Assembly (NCBI GenBank): GCA_014607495.2
Contig: CP053149.1
Span: 11,854,120 to 11,918,119 of the forward strand
Reading direction: 5' to 3'
From: Carposina sasakii
Taxonomy: Eukaryota; Arthropoda; Insecta; Lepidoptera; Carposinidae
DNA length: 64,000 nt
The notes beneath the pieces are model-generated. The model had not been told where the DNA came from and ran no database searches. It saw nothing but the letters and a program-made list of their open reading frames with translations. Every line of letters begins with the position of its first letter. The stretch's first letter is position 1. A program made the translations under genes and the position numbers. Shown in pieces: positions 43,563-53,799 of the stretch.

Positions 43563-44299
43563 TACTAGACTAATGTTGCAACATTTCTGTATAGACATTT
43601 TTTGTTTGAACCCATACTGCAGAGCACAAAGAAATTTCATAATTAGGGATTTTGAACATCGGAGTTTTAACTTTAGATATTTTTAATTATAGGTGTTCTA
43701 ATACGTACCCCGCAGGGAACATGGCATTAGGTACCAAATATTGATGAGAAATTCTGTTCCAGTGCAAGTAAAAGTATACTCCTGAAAAGTAAGGCACTAA
43801 GAAGCCAAACTATATCATTCAAATTAATGCAAGTTATTTCATAGTATACTATAATTTTACGGTAGGGAAGCAATACCCGCTCCGTGTATGCTATGCAGTA
43901 TTTACGGCGTCTGAAAACAAAGCGGCTAAGTGGTGTAACTTGGCGCTAATTTAAGAGTTTGCAGGCGCTACGAGACTTGCTACGTCTCGGCTTCATACAA
44001 GCCCTCATATTTAGGAGATTGTATGGTTTTAAACCTGAAAGGGGAAATCGGGTGAAAAAGAAAATCGTTGATTATAGCTCCATTAGGTATTCTACGTAAT
44101 ACATTTTTGCTATATGATGTGACTGCCTTATGATTTTCTAAATATAAATTCATCTTTTATATGATAAACGTTTCCGCATTAGGTACTTTATTAACATTCT
44201 CGAAAATGAATAATTTAAGTAAAAAGCGGTAAGAACCTTTAAGTTTCCACCTATGAAAATAAAATTTGATGTGAACACGAGCTAAAAATTCCTCGGCTA
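43563..44299. other. AT-rich sequence, nothing assigned
   Basis: A GC-richer piece at 43860-44000 is unexplained. Confidence 0.3.
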
Positions 44300-44620
44300 A
44301 ATTAACATAATTTAAAATTCAAAACCGTATGAAATACTCCATTGCAAAGAGCACGCTACTGGGAAGGGCATTTTAATTCGTCGGCAATTTGAGTCTGTTA
44401 AAGAACACACGAATATCAGGCACGTTTCGACTTGGCTTTTCAGAAGAAAAATACGGGTGAAAATAATAAATAGGGGTGTAATGGCGATCTCCACGCGAAA
44501 GATTAGCCACAAAGCCGTGGGCTTAGCAGTATTTATAAGGAGTGTTAGCGGCACGCCACGCGCCATGGGGCAGATTTTGCGTTATTTCTTCCAAGCGAAA
44601 ATGCTTGGGATCCTCTATTA
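44300..44620. promoter_or_regulatory. GC-richer unique island, possible regulatory DNA
   Basis: Unique sequence with GGTGTAATGGCGATCTCCA and GCGGCACGCCACGCGCCATG. The 84-codon minus frame within has no motif and no splice support. Regulatory role inferred from composition. Confidence 0.25.
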
Positions 44621-45639
44621 AATCACAGCGATCGTACTTATTCAGCATCTATTTATATTTTATGCGTTTTATTACCGAGCTTTTTTAAATTTAGGGTTTT
44701 CTTTAATATTTCTTACAGAACTTTTTATTGTTTATATTATAATTGAACCATAATTCAGGCGAACGGGCTACGAGTACGAGTATGTCCCACGCGGCTCAAC
44801 TTAGTACAATCTCGTTCATTCTTACCCTAATTTGGTTCTACTAAGTTAACTTAAGGTATTTGTTAAAGCTTCCAACTTATTTCAATTCCACATTAGCTAA
44901 CCTGAAAACTTCCTAGATTTATACCTAAACCTTGTCCATAGATCCTATCTCTAAGCAATCGCTATCTAAGTATTTTCAAGAAGGCATTCATGCAGCTTAG
45001 GTCTTTGTAACAGCCAAAATTCATTCAACAAAGTACTCAAAGGTTAAACAAATATTACAAAGGAACAAACTAATTCACCGTGCTTTTATTAAACCACCAA
45101 CGCCCGAAAATTCATTGACAACATCCACAGGTACCGTATAAAATTGGATCATCATAATTTAAAATTAGCGTCCCCACCCGAGCACAATAACTCGAAATAT
45201 TAAAAGCTCTCCTCCAGAGGAACTCGAAACATAAATATTCCCTCGAAAGCCTTCATAATTCAGCTATTAAATTAACATTTGAGCGTAGTAAATGAGTACA
45301 GTGATTGTACTTGTTATAAGGACACGTCTACACAGGCGACGCAGTCGGTAAAGTGCAATAATATAGAAATGGACTCAATTGTACATGTAGCCTTAATTTC
45401 ATATAAGGAAGGATATGTTCAAGGTTTCGTAGGTAATGATAAAAATTAATATTTTTATTTACGTGGTTACGTCGTAGAACTACAAAGATCCATTTTCATC
45501 ATTTCAAAAATATGACGATGCCGTACATAAATATACCTCATCTTATCCGAGTATACTCCGTCATTTTTCATGCAAACGGTCATTCTTGACTGAGTGAATC
45601 CTAAAATTATGATGTCTCTATACCAAATTTATGATTAGT
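44621..45639. other. AT-rich sequence, nothing assigned
   Basis: No gene or repeat was supported. Confidence 0.35.
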
Positions 45640-46110
45640 TTGTATGGAGTACTGCTGCCACCTTTGGGATGGATCAGCTTAATATCAGCTAGCCGCACTG
45701 GACTCGGTGGAAAAACGGGCAATGAAACTTATTGGAGATGAAACCGTAGCAAATTCGAAACTCGACCTGGCGCCGTAAAATTGCTGCCTTGTCAGTATTT
45801 TACAGGATACATTTTGGAGAGTGTGCGTGGGAACTTCACAATACAGTTCCACCAGCCCCTTTTCACTATCGGGATACTAGACGCAGACTAGCGTATCACC
45901 CTTGTGTTGTTGAGATCCTACCCATCCGCACCAAACGTTATGCTAACTCGTTTGTAATGCAAACGGCTAAGGAGTGGAATGCACTTCCTACTGATGTATT
46001 TCCCGAGCACTACAACATTGGTCTCTTCAAAATGTTTGCCTGGCTAATTGTAATAAAAAAAGGTACCAAGCAGCCAATGTGCCAAAAGTCCATCGCATCA
46101 GTTTTTTAAG
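45640..46110 (+). pseudogene. LINE reverse transcriptase C-terminal remnant (CR1/Jockey-like)
   Basis: The plus strand encodes the end of a non-LTR retrotransposon polymerase. In order: MEYCCHLWDGSA at about 45643; after a frameshift, YQLAALDSVEKRAMKLIGDE; then LSVFYRIHFGECAWELHN; and finally RYANSFVMQTAKEWNALPTD with VFPEHYNIGLFK. The R-F/Y-SF...T-WN-LP-VFP--YN pattern is the well-known tail of insect CR1/Jockey-type reverse transcriptases. A frameshift near 45680 and an in-frame stop near 45778 interrupt the copy, and it is 5'-truncated. The frame drifts after YNIGLFK, so the call ends loosely at the next stop. It is a dead fragment. Confidence 0.85.
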
Positions 46111-46458
46111 AATGAAAGCAATAAATACTACTGAATGCTTTCAACATGTAGCCGTGAAGGTGGCGGGGGAAGCTGTTCAGAGGTGGACGTAACGTCAAAA
46201 CCGCGAAAGTATGCATTGCACCCTCCCACTTTCTTCCACAATAGAGGGCAAAACGGGCCAGGTCGACTAATGGATACAAACTGCGGTCCGCGTGGGTGCA
46301 CCGGCTGGTTGTAAATTAAGACGGTCTCAAGACCCGCTCCCCGGTGTATCGTTTGGTGGTAGCTGACTATCGATTATGAACTACTAGAGGTAGCTAGGTA
46401 GTTACTTGCACTTGTATTCCAGTTAGCACTTAATATAGGTGAGTATATAAAAACCTAT
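46111..46458. other. GC-richer unassigned block
   Basis: Bases 46150-46380 are unusually GC-rich (TGCACCGGCTGGTTGTAAAT, CAAGACCCGCTCCCCGGTG). They might be 3' sequence of the preceding LINE or regulatory DNA. Confidence 0.3.
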
Positions 46459-46850
46459 ACAGGATGTTTTTTCGGTGCTACCCTTAACGAAGGATACATA
46501 CTCTATAGATCAAATAAAGTAAGTTTATGCCAAAAAAAAAAGCTAAGAAACGATGTAATTTTTTTGAAAAAAAAATTGAACTTTATCGGGCGAAATTTAT
46601 AGTGTCCAGTGTTTATGCCACTTTTTTCATTGACAGATATTAATTATTTCTCGTGAAAAAATCTTGCTAAGCGCGACTATGTGCTATATGCATTTATGCA
46701 GAAAAACGCAGTCTTTTTACTCAACTTTGGACCCTAATATCTTGGGAAAGACACTTCCCAGGTTTCATGCTTTCATAGAGAAAAATGATCGTGATGATAA
46801 GGAGATTTCGTAGTTTTCAGGAACGTTGACGACCAAAAATCATCCTGTAT
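46459..46850. mobile_element. MITE family A2, complete
   Basis: It runs from TACAGGATGTTTTTTCGGTG to CCAAAAATCATCCTGTAT, with the same body as 43119. Each end abuts a TA. Confidence 0.8.
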
Positions 46851-47979
46851 ATACACACAACTGCCAGAACTGCAGGATAATAAAGGATATCCCATAGTTG
46901 ATATCAGTACATAAGTTAATTAAGCATAATTATTTTATAATTTTTTCTCCAAATATGTAAGTATTATGAAACAAAATTTTCAATCCGTGATTGAATTATC
47001 TTTCTGTTTGACAAAAAACTCATAACAAATAATTTTATGAATTAGCTTCATTAAACCGACAGTGCGATTATAATGCATTCAAATGAATAAAAAAACAGAA
47101 CAAAATAAAATACACGAAATTAAGGCCTTGTAAGTTGTAAGTAGCCACATAATAACTCAGACTGATCAAATGGCGAAATAAGAAAAAAGAAGTACGTGTA
47201 TATACATCGCAGAATGGAGTGTGTAAGTATAATGATAAAGCAGATTTTCCCGTCTCCATTAATCACATCCCCTGCATTCTAATCACTTGGGGGTCCCCAT
47301 AATATGTCATTTTCTATTGGACGTGAGCTTGACTAATTTACTTCTTTATTGTTGTGTTTATTTAATAAACTCTGAATTCGTTCAATTTATTTGATTATGA
47401 ATTATGATTACAAAAGTGCAATGTTTTTGTTATTTAGTTTGTCCGCTGCAATTATCAAAAATGTTTATCAATTATCGTCTTTTCTTACATCTCAAGAAAT
47501 TTTATTATATCTCAAGAGATAGTACGAGATTTCATGTTATCCGTTGATAATGTAACTGTCAATAACTAAGGTAGGTATCTAATTAGATGAAAAGTAAAAA
47601 GTCGATAGTTTCGAACATTGGATCCCTAAGTAGGTACTATGTGCAAAATTAAATATTACCAGCTATTTCAACACCGCATGACCGGAAGTGACCTGCACTT
47701 ATTTTTCTAAATATAGCGCTTTTACTCGCCCCAACAGGAAAATCTAAATTGCGCTATCATAAATGCACATACAAAGTTCTCCGTAATGCAGTAGGAATAC
47801 CCAAACAATGTGCAATTACTAGTTCGGAGAAATGGACAAATCGATAGGGGTCATCGGCACCATAGGCATCATCCGTGAGGTAGAACCCTTAAGGTTGGGG
47901 TTTTAAAGTCAGCGGCGAAAGCGGAGGGTATAAAAGAACTGTGCACCGTGGATCTGATGCTTACGATGCGTTGTGATGC
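46851..47979. other. AT-rich sequence, nothing assigned
   Basis: Small GC-richer patch at 47840-47960 is unassigned. Confidence 0.35.
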
Positions 47980-48095
47980 CACGTTTAGTGTAGCGGTTTA
48001 ATATATTATTTAAATGATCAGAGACAAGTTGCTAGCTCATTGCCTGAAAGAATACATTGATGTATCAAAACGTAAGGAGGTATATCGAAAACAGT
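47980..48095 (+). repeat. Repeat family C, partial
   Basis: GCCACGTTTAGTGTAGCGG and GAGACAAGTTGCTAGCTCAT match family C; the distal part is diverged. Confidence 0.6.
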
Positions 48096-48237
48096 ACATC
48101 AGACTTGTATAATTTTAATACCTATGTCATGAACGTACGAGTATAAAGAACCTATGTATGTGTAGATGTAATGATATTAATCTAGATTGAAATAAATCGT
48201 GTCTCTTTGAAAAGTATTTTAAATTAAACCTGTCGTA

Positions 48238-48457
48238 TCAAATCGGAAGTAAGTAATTATTATATTCATTGATAGAATTGCATCCGTTGCATTTCCGCTC
48301 CGCTTTAGCAACGTATCCGCCGCCTAAGAGTGCGAGTCCCAGTACGCCCCTCCCCACAGCATTCCTGGAAAACATTGCATTTCCCATGTATCGCCCCACT
48401 TTATTTCCTTTCCCATTTGCATTAATATTTTGCACTGATAAATTAATAAGGAAGTGA
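48238..48457 (-). CDS. Unidentified open frame, possible terminal exon or relic
   Basis: A minus-strand frame reads from about 48456 with a GKGNKVGRYMGNAMFSRNAV stretch, then a glycine/leucine-rich segment (GVLGLALLGGGYVAKAE) that could be membrane-associated, and ends at a stop at 48238. A TTATTAATTTATCAG immediately upstream (minus strand) could be a splice acceptor. Bases 48280-48430 are GC-richer than the flanks, which is suggestive of coding DNA. I do not recognise the protein. It could equally be a relic of a processed transcript or chance. No donor or upstream exon was found. Confidence 0.25.
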
Positions 48458-48638
48458 GCTAAGTTGGCATTGGCACTTATAGTTGTTTTTTTTTTAAATA
48501 AAATTATATAAAATAGGTAGGTACACACTTAGGGGTAAGTACTTTATAAAGCAATACAGTTGTATAAAATTGAAACAGTTAAAGACTATACCTATAGTTG
48601 TAACAAGCCAAATTGTATTAGATAAAATATTATAAGTA

Positions 48639-48676
48639 CAGGGTGTATGTGACAGCCAGGCAAATACTGAGATACT
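48639..48676. mobile_element. MITE family D2, end fragment
   Basis: TACAGGGTGTATGTGACAGC and CAGGCAAATACTGA match the left end of the MITE at 35619; the rest is absent. Confidence 0.6.
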
Positions 48677-48778
48677 GAAAAAGTACCATTGTTTTGAATA
48701 TACGCAGTGTTATTACTGGCAGGAAATTAATTTTTGATTTGAATAAACGCAATGTTTGCTTTCCGCACCAATTGTATT

Positions 48779-49020
48779 GCCGATTGGTGTAGTTGGTAGT
48801 GGCCCTGCCTGCGACGCCATAGGTCCTGGGTTCGAATCCCGGTAGGTGCAAACATTGATGTGATGAATATCGATGTTTGTTTCCGAGTCATGGATGTTTA
48901 TATACTTATCTATGTATTTATATACCGTTGCTTAGTACCCACGACACAAGACCTTAGGGATCTTAGTGTGGGACTAGGTCAATGTGTTGTAAAGTGTGTA
49001 AATATATATATATATATATG
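48779..49020 (+). mobile_element. tRNA-derived SINE (family A)
   Basis: CGATTGGTGTAGTTGGTAGT (A-box region), B box GGTTCGAATCC at 48829-48839, body TTTCCGAGTCATGGATGTTT and CTTAGTGTGGGACTAGGTC, and a (TA)n tail at about 49003-49020. The cleanest family-A copy in the window. Confidence 0.92.
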
Positions 49021-49195
49021 TATCAGGCGATCGTGTGACTAGTTAAATGGACTTATTGGTTATTGTGTGATACATTGCTATTTTTGGATCACTAATGACT
49101 CTCCTTTGGGGTTGATCAATTAGCTGAACTCTTTTGAGAGCTACTTTTTTTAAATCATTCATAGGTTTAAATTTTGTTTTTAAACCCATTATTTA
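49021..49195. other. AT-rich sequence, nothing assigned
   Basis: No gene or repeat was supported. Confidence 0.3.
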
Positions 49196-49356
49196 AGGCC
49201 TACTTAAACGAGCCATACTATATTTTTAAATGAAAAAAGTCGGAAAATTTTGGAATTTTCCTGCGAAAATTTTCACTAGTTTTCATCTCAGAATCACGGT
49301 CTGTAGTCACCATATATTATCAATATTTGCCTGGCTGTCACAAACACCCTGTACAC
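49196..49356 (-). mobile_element. MITE family D2, partial, minus
   Basis: On the minus strand it reads ACAGGGTGTTTGTGACAGCC, AATATTGATA, GACCGTGATTCTGA, then GAAAATTTTCGCAGGAAAAT. It aligns with 35619 onward but without the SINE insertion, so it serves as an empty-site reference. Confidence 0.7.
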
Positions 49357-49557
49357 CAAGGTTTATCGATATCAAGATTATGTACCTATTGCATAGAGGA
49401 GAATAATGTAGGTAAGTACATGCTAAAGGTGGTTTGTAGGATATTATTCGCGAGTTCTAATTACTACCCCATTGTTGTGACACAGCCTTGTCTATCTATG
49501 TATTATATAGATCTACATATTATAAGTACATAAGTATAATTTTCTTTCTTTTTTTTT

Positions 49558-49830
49558 TATTCTTCTATGCTGCTCTGGGAGTGAAAAAAAACGTATAATA
49601 CTACAGCTGTTTCTCTTCCCGGGCGTAGTATACAAGTCAGTAGAGGAACAAGAGGGTCTTGGTGTTTTGTAGGCGATGGGCTGACCACCTGTCACTACTA
49701 ACCGAACTTGTACATCTCAACTATACCCTCAAAATTGGTCAGAAGTGGCACCATGTGGTTCTATCGGGCCTTGGTGATCTGCCTACCCTGTAAGGGATAA
49801 AAGCGTGATTATATGTATGTATGTATGTAA
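49558..49830 (+). repeat. Repeat family D, uninterrupted copy
   Basis: It runs from TTCTTCTATGCTGCTCTGGG through CAAGAGGGTCTTGGTGTTTT and CTCAAAATTGGTCAGAAGTG to GTAAGGGATAAAAGCGTGAT and an (ATGT)n tail. It contains no insertion at the ACTACAGCTG site that is split at 18931. Confidence 0.82.
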
Positions 49831-50553
49831 GTTTGTAAGTATAATTTTATAAAATAAGATAACTTCACTTACTGCACTTCTATAAGATATGTCACGTGAC
49901 GTTATCTGCTTAGAAATAAAAGCAGAAGACTATGGGACTGTTTAAAATGGCAAGTGGCTTTTATAATAATAGTTGTTAGGAAACAACTTTGAAAATGAAT
50001 CTTAGCCAACTTTTCAGAAACAAAGGCAACTTACGCTTTACCTATACTGCTTATGGCCATTAATAATGTAGAAAAGAATACCGAAAAACATAGAATTTGT
50101 ATTTGGAAAGAATCAAATTTCAAACTGACTTCGGGGCCTGCACTTCCATGGAACGACGCAATGGGATTCTCCGACCTGCAGCAGATTTGGCGATCTCGCT
50201 CCTGGATATGCCAGTTCATATTGAAAGAGCGGGATGCAAAATTTTAAGCCTTTATCCCAGGCGAAGACATTTGCATGTATTGGCCATGAGACGCTCTTCT
50301 TGCCTTTTGTTCCAAGTAGTTTGATGTTGATGACTTTTCATATTAGTTTTCTATGTAGGTACAATGTTGTTTCCAAGTATATAGTTTTCTCTCTTTTATA
50401 CATCCTTATTTGGTTCTAATGATATTTCAATATTAAAGCTGAGTATAAACCGAAATATAATTTTGTAGGTAATAGAAGCTGTTTACCTCATAGATTATCG
50501 TATACCATATAGATATCTAATAATCTTTTTCAATGTTAATATTTATGGAAGTC
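49831..50553. other. Unassigned; conserved-looking patch 50100-50250
   Basis: The patch includes ACTTCCATGGAACGACGCAA and overlapping frames on both strands without recognised motifs; it may be an unrecognised element. Confidence 0.3.
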
Positions 50554-50814
50554 GCGTGGTGCCGGCAGAGTAGAATTTGTACCACCCCATGCCTACCCGT
50601 GGGTATCGTACGAGGCGATTAAGGGTTTCCGGGAGCTGGGCAGAAGCGCCTCCCGTACTGAAAACATAGTCCGAAAATCACACTGCGGTCACCAACCCGC
50701 CTGTCCAGCGTGGTGACTGGGCAAAACCCCCTGTGGCAGTAGCCTTGTGGCGTGCCCTGGGGGAGGCCTACGTCCAGCAGTGGACTGCAATAGGCTGAAG
50801 AAGAAGAAGAAGAT
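50554..50814 (+). mobile_element. SINE family R, near-complete, (GAA)n tail
   Basis: The head is TGGTGCCGGCAGAGTAGAAT and GCCTACCCGTGGGTATCGTA; the middle is TTTCCGGGAGCTGGGCAGAA; the end is CCTGGGGGAGGCCTACGTCC, GCAGTGGACTGCAATAGGCT and then GAAGAAGAAGAAGA. The final 50 bases are shared with the RTE LINE at 7250. Confidence 0.8.
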
Positions 50815-50960
50815 TTATGGAAGTGCAGAAAAAGGTACTAGCTTATAACTTAAATAACTGAATCTAATTACACCTTAAACTGACTAATTTGGGTTTCAAT
50901 AATTCTGATCATGGTGGCTATATGAGAATATGTAGTATACCAGGTTTTCCATACCATTTA
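50815..50960. other. Unassigned short gap
   Basis: Nothing was supported. Confidence 0.3.
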
Positions 50961-51049
50961 TACAGGATGTTTTTTTGTGGCTACCACTAACGATGAGTAC
51001 ATACTCTATACATCAAATAAAGTAAGTTTATGCCAAAAAAAATGCTGGG

Positions 51050-51803
51050 TTTTTTTGACGTGAAACGTCTTTAAAATCGCGCCGACACATACGGGTACCA
51101 GGTTTAAAAACTGGACCGTAACGAAAAGGTCTATATCATCGTACCTTAATAATTAAAAAACTATTAGTCTTAGAAACAAAAATGTGGTGTAAATATTTCA
51201 CTTATATAGTCAGCTCGCTGTTATGACATTGAGTTCGTGTCGGGGTGATACTGCGATAACTGTGCGAAACCGGCGCTCGCGCTTGTTTCTATTCAGTGTA
51301 ACTCGTGACTCCGACTTTATAGCGTGGTGATTCTTTCGTGTGTTTGTCAAGTTTATTTGAACCGATTGATTTATACAAAAATAAGTGTAATTTGGACAGT
51401 ATTTATATCTATACTAATATTATAAAGCTGAAGAGTTTGTTTGTTTGTTTGTTTGAACGCGCTAATCTCAGGAACTACTGGTCTGATTTGAAAAATTCTT
51501 TCAGTGTTAGATAGCCCATTTACCAAGGAAGGCTACAGTCTACAACAACCTGCCCGGCTTCGCACGGGTACAACGCCCCCTCACGCGGACGAAGTCGTGG
51601 GCGGCTGCTATTTAAAAAACTGACAATAAATATATAAACATTTGCTATGTATTTTATGTTTCTATTACGTACCTGTTCTTTTTTTATTAAAATACTTAAA
51701 ACAGCGTCCATCTTGTTTTCATTTCAAACTTTCGATTGCTAACATAGACGTTTCACGTTAAAACCAACGGCCGTGTGCCCCGACACAGCCCCACCCGCTT
51801 TTT
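51050..51803. mobile_element. DNA element with ACGTGAAACGTCT inverted ends, itself carrying a Helitron
   Basis: GACGTGAAACGTCTTTAAAA at 51057 is the inverse of AGACGTTTCACGTTAAAACC near 51747, giving short inverted ends. Beyond the right one lies CGGCCGTGTGCCCCGACACA. Poly-T sits on both sides. Without the Helitron at 51408-51610 the element is about 550 bp. GC-rich internal text (AACCGGCGCTCGCGCTTGTT) has no coding frame. Superfamily undetermined. Confidence 0.55.
51408..51610 (+). mobile_element. Helitron nested two levels deep
   Basis: It begins TC-TATACTAATATTATAAAG at 51408 and passes a (GTTT)n run. Near the end are CCCGGCTTCGCACGGGT and ACGCGGACGAAGTCGTGGGC. The end is CTAT rather than CTAG. 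Confidence 0.8.
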
Positions 51804-52072
51804 TTAATTACTTGATCGGGCGAAATTTATAGTGTCTAGTGTTTATGTTAGTTTTTTTATAGAGAAATGTTAATTATTTCTCGTGAAAAAATCTTGCTAC
51901 GCGCGTCTATGTGCATTTATGCAGAAAAACGCAGTCTATTTACTCAACTTTGGACCCTAATATTTTGTAAACCAGACACTACCCAGGTGTGCTTCCATGG
52001 AGAAAAATGATCGTGATGATGAGGAAATTCCGTAGTTTTCGGGAACTTTGACGACAAAAAATCACCCTGTAT

Positions 52073-52387
52073 GTGATAATGATGAACTTCTACTGAGTGA
52101 TAAACCAATTTCTGAAGTGATTGTTACCAGTCAGTCAGTAGCTAAATAATGCCATAACACAATACTTTGAAAGGGAAAGGGTAAGAGGGTGGCTAGCCGG
52201 GTTAACCGCGAGGAATGCTCCACACAATGCTGCGGTCTTCTGAGATCAAATAAAGATGCCACGACAAAAGTCAATGCAAGGCACGATAGTGATGCTGGTT
52301 TCTATAAGGTGTTAAATAATTTTACTTTACTTCAACATCCGACATAACCGAACAACACGGTAAGTGACAAGAAGTCATTTTAAGCGA
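52073..52387. other. Unassigned sequence
   Basis: CACGGTAAGTG near 52358 resembles a donor, but no frame supports an exon. Confidence 0.3.
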
Positions 52388-52540
52388 TGATTATTTTATA
52401 AAATTATTAATAAAGAAAATGGAAAAAATTCTTCACTCGAGTGGGAATCGAACCCACGACCACTGCAAACCGTGCGAGCCGCTATAACCACTAAGTCACC
52501 GGGTCCAATTATTTTGAGTTATTTTGAGTTTGATTATTTT
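52388..52540 (-). mobile_element. SINE family B with 10-bp target duplication, minus
   Basis: TGATTATTTT at 52388-52397 and 52531-52540 flanks the copy. The minus strand reads a tRNA-like head (CCGGTGACTTAGTGGTTATA, GTGGGTTCGATTCCCACTCG) and the TTTTTTCCATTTTC...ATTTTATAA tail. Confidence 0.85.
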
Positions 52541-52671
52541 GCCACAAAGTATGTAGATCTACATAGATTGGTAATAAACGCATTTTTTTACTCTGTCGGA
52601 ACAATCAGTGACTTAATTAATACCCAAAGACCTAAGTCTCGTGTTAAAAGGAAGTATATACTCGTACTTAA

Positions 52672-52808
52672 AATAATCTTGTAAAAACTCTTAAAACAAC
52701 CCGGTAGCTCAGTGGTTAGAGCACTAGGTATGCAGAGGTCGTAGGTTCGATTCCCACTCGGATGAAGAATTTTTTCCATTTCTTTATTAATAATTTTATA
52801 ATAATCTT
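52672..52808 (+). mobile_element. SINE family B with 9-bp target duplication
   Basis: AATAATCTT at 52672-52680 and 52800-52808 flanks the copy. The head is CCCGGTAGCTCAGTGGTTAG and GTAGGTTCGATTCCCACTCG; the tail is TTTTTTCCATTTCTTTATTA. It is a near-intact pol III-type retroposon, in opposite orientation to the copy 160 bp upstream. Confidence 0.87.
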
Positions 52809-53485
52809 ATATATCTACCCGGCGGCCTGAGCTGCTCTATCTTTTAATTTTAGGTACTTTATGATTTATTACAAAACAAGGAAAAAATGTGTTTCATTTA
52901 ATAAGTACCTACCAATTTTAATTGGGTAGGCACTTACCATTTTAAAATCCAATTATCCTTATTGCTTCGAACATGTTTTCCTTTTAATAAATAAAACGTA
53001 GGTACCTTTCCTGTTTTTGGTCATGATTATAATTTATAAGCCCTATCAATACACCCGACAATCAGCAGACAGTTTTAGAAAAAGTGAGATTTCCTAGAGG
53101 CGGTAAGAGGAATATAGTAATAAGTATATTGTATATTTACAATATTATTATGCCTTTCTCTTCTCTTTGTATGTATGTAAGTATCTTGTTTAATTTCCCT
53201 TACAGTTCGTTTACACACGTCTGGCTTTAACTCAGCCTCCCATTTCCAATGAGAACTTCGTCTTTCCATCATCTGCTCTAAAATTGAGTACTCAGATGGT
53301 TCTAACAGGCTCTCAAATAATAAGTACTAACTTAACAAAGCGTCAACAGGTTACTTGAGGTTGGACAGTAATTTACCTCGCCGGACCAACTTGGGACCCC
53401 CACTTATTTGTCGGGACCCACCTAACTTTAAATTGCAAATACATAACGTGTGCAAAGTTTTTGACGTTGGGAGTGCTTAGTTTTG
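52809..53485. other. AT-rich sequence, nothing assigned
   Basis: A 65-codon minus frame at 53075-53272 lacks motifs. Confidence 0.3.
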
Positions 53486-53695
53486 ATGTACTTACAAATA
53501 TTTACAGAGGGAAAGGTTCACGTTAAGGCAATAGGGACTGGGAGGCTACTCGTAACCTACGAATATATGAAAGACAAAAAGGAAAAGACATATTATTATG
53601 ACAGTAGTATATTTTGTAAGAATGGTCTATATTTGAGAAAGGCAATCGAAGAATTTGAGAGAAAAATGTTTTCCCTCCACAGAACTTATGAGTAG
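53486..53695 (+). CDS. Unidentified 69-codon frame, possible terminal exon
   Basis: A plus-strand frame from an ATG at 53486 to a TAG at 53693-53695. The peptide is lysine/glutamate/tyrosine-rich and hydrophilic (GRLLVTYEYMKDKKEKTYYY, then LRKAIEEFERKMF), unlike most chance AT-rich frames. AATATTTACAG ends at 53506, inside the frame, and would make a good acceptor for a terminal exon of 53507-53695 starting after two bases of a codon. No poly(A) signal lies immediately downstream. I do not recognise a family; it could be a host exon or a piece of an unknown transposon. Confidence 0.3.
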   Translation: MYLQIFTEGKVHVKAIGTGRLLVTYEYMKDKKEKTYYYDSSIFCKNGLYLRKAIEEFERKMFSLHRTYE

Positions 53696-53799
53696 TTAGT
53701 TGCGACTTATTTTATTTTTAGTAGGTAATTAATATAACACATAGAATTAAAATTAGGTACCTTAAAAAAATTATAGGTCCCATAGGTACCTACTACATA

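Larger units (their letters stand above)
50961..52072. mobile_element. MITE family A2 split by a nested insertion
   Basis: The left part (50961-51049, TACAGGATGTTTTTTTGTGG to AAAAAAAATGCTGGG) and right part (about 51804-52072, ending AATCACCCTGTAT) align with the complete copy at 43119. The break, at the poly-T after GCTGGG, holds the element at 51050-51803. Confidence 0.78.

Noticed and set aside
46111..46400. GC-rich text after the LINE considered as a host exon
   Set aside because: No open frame with splice sites; more likely retrotransposon 3' sequence or non-coding DNA.
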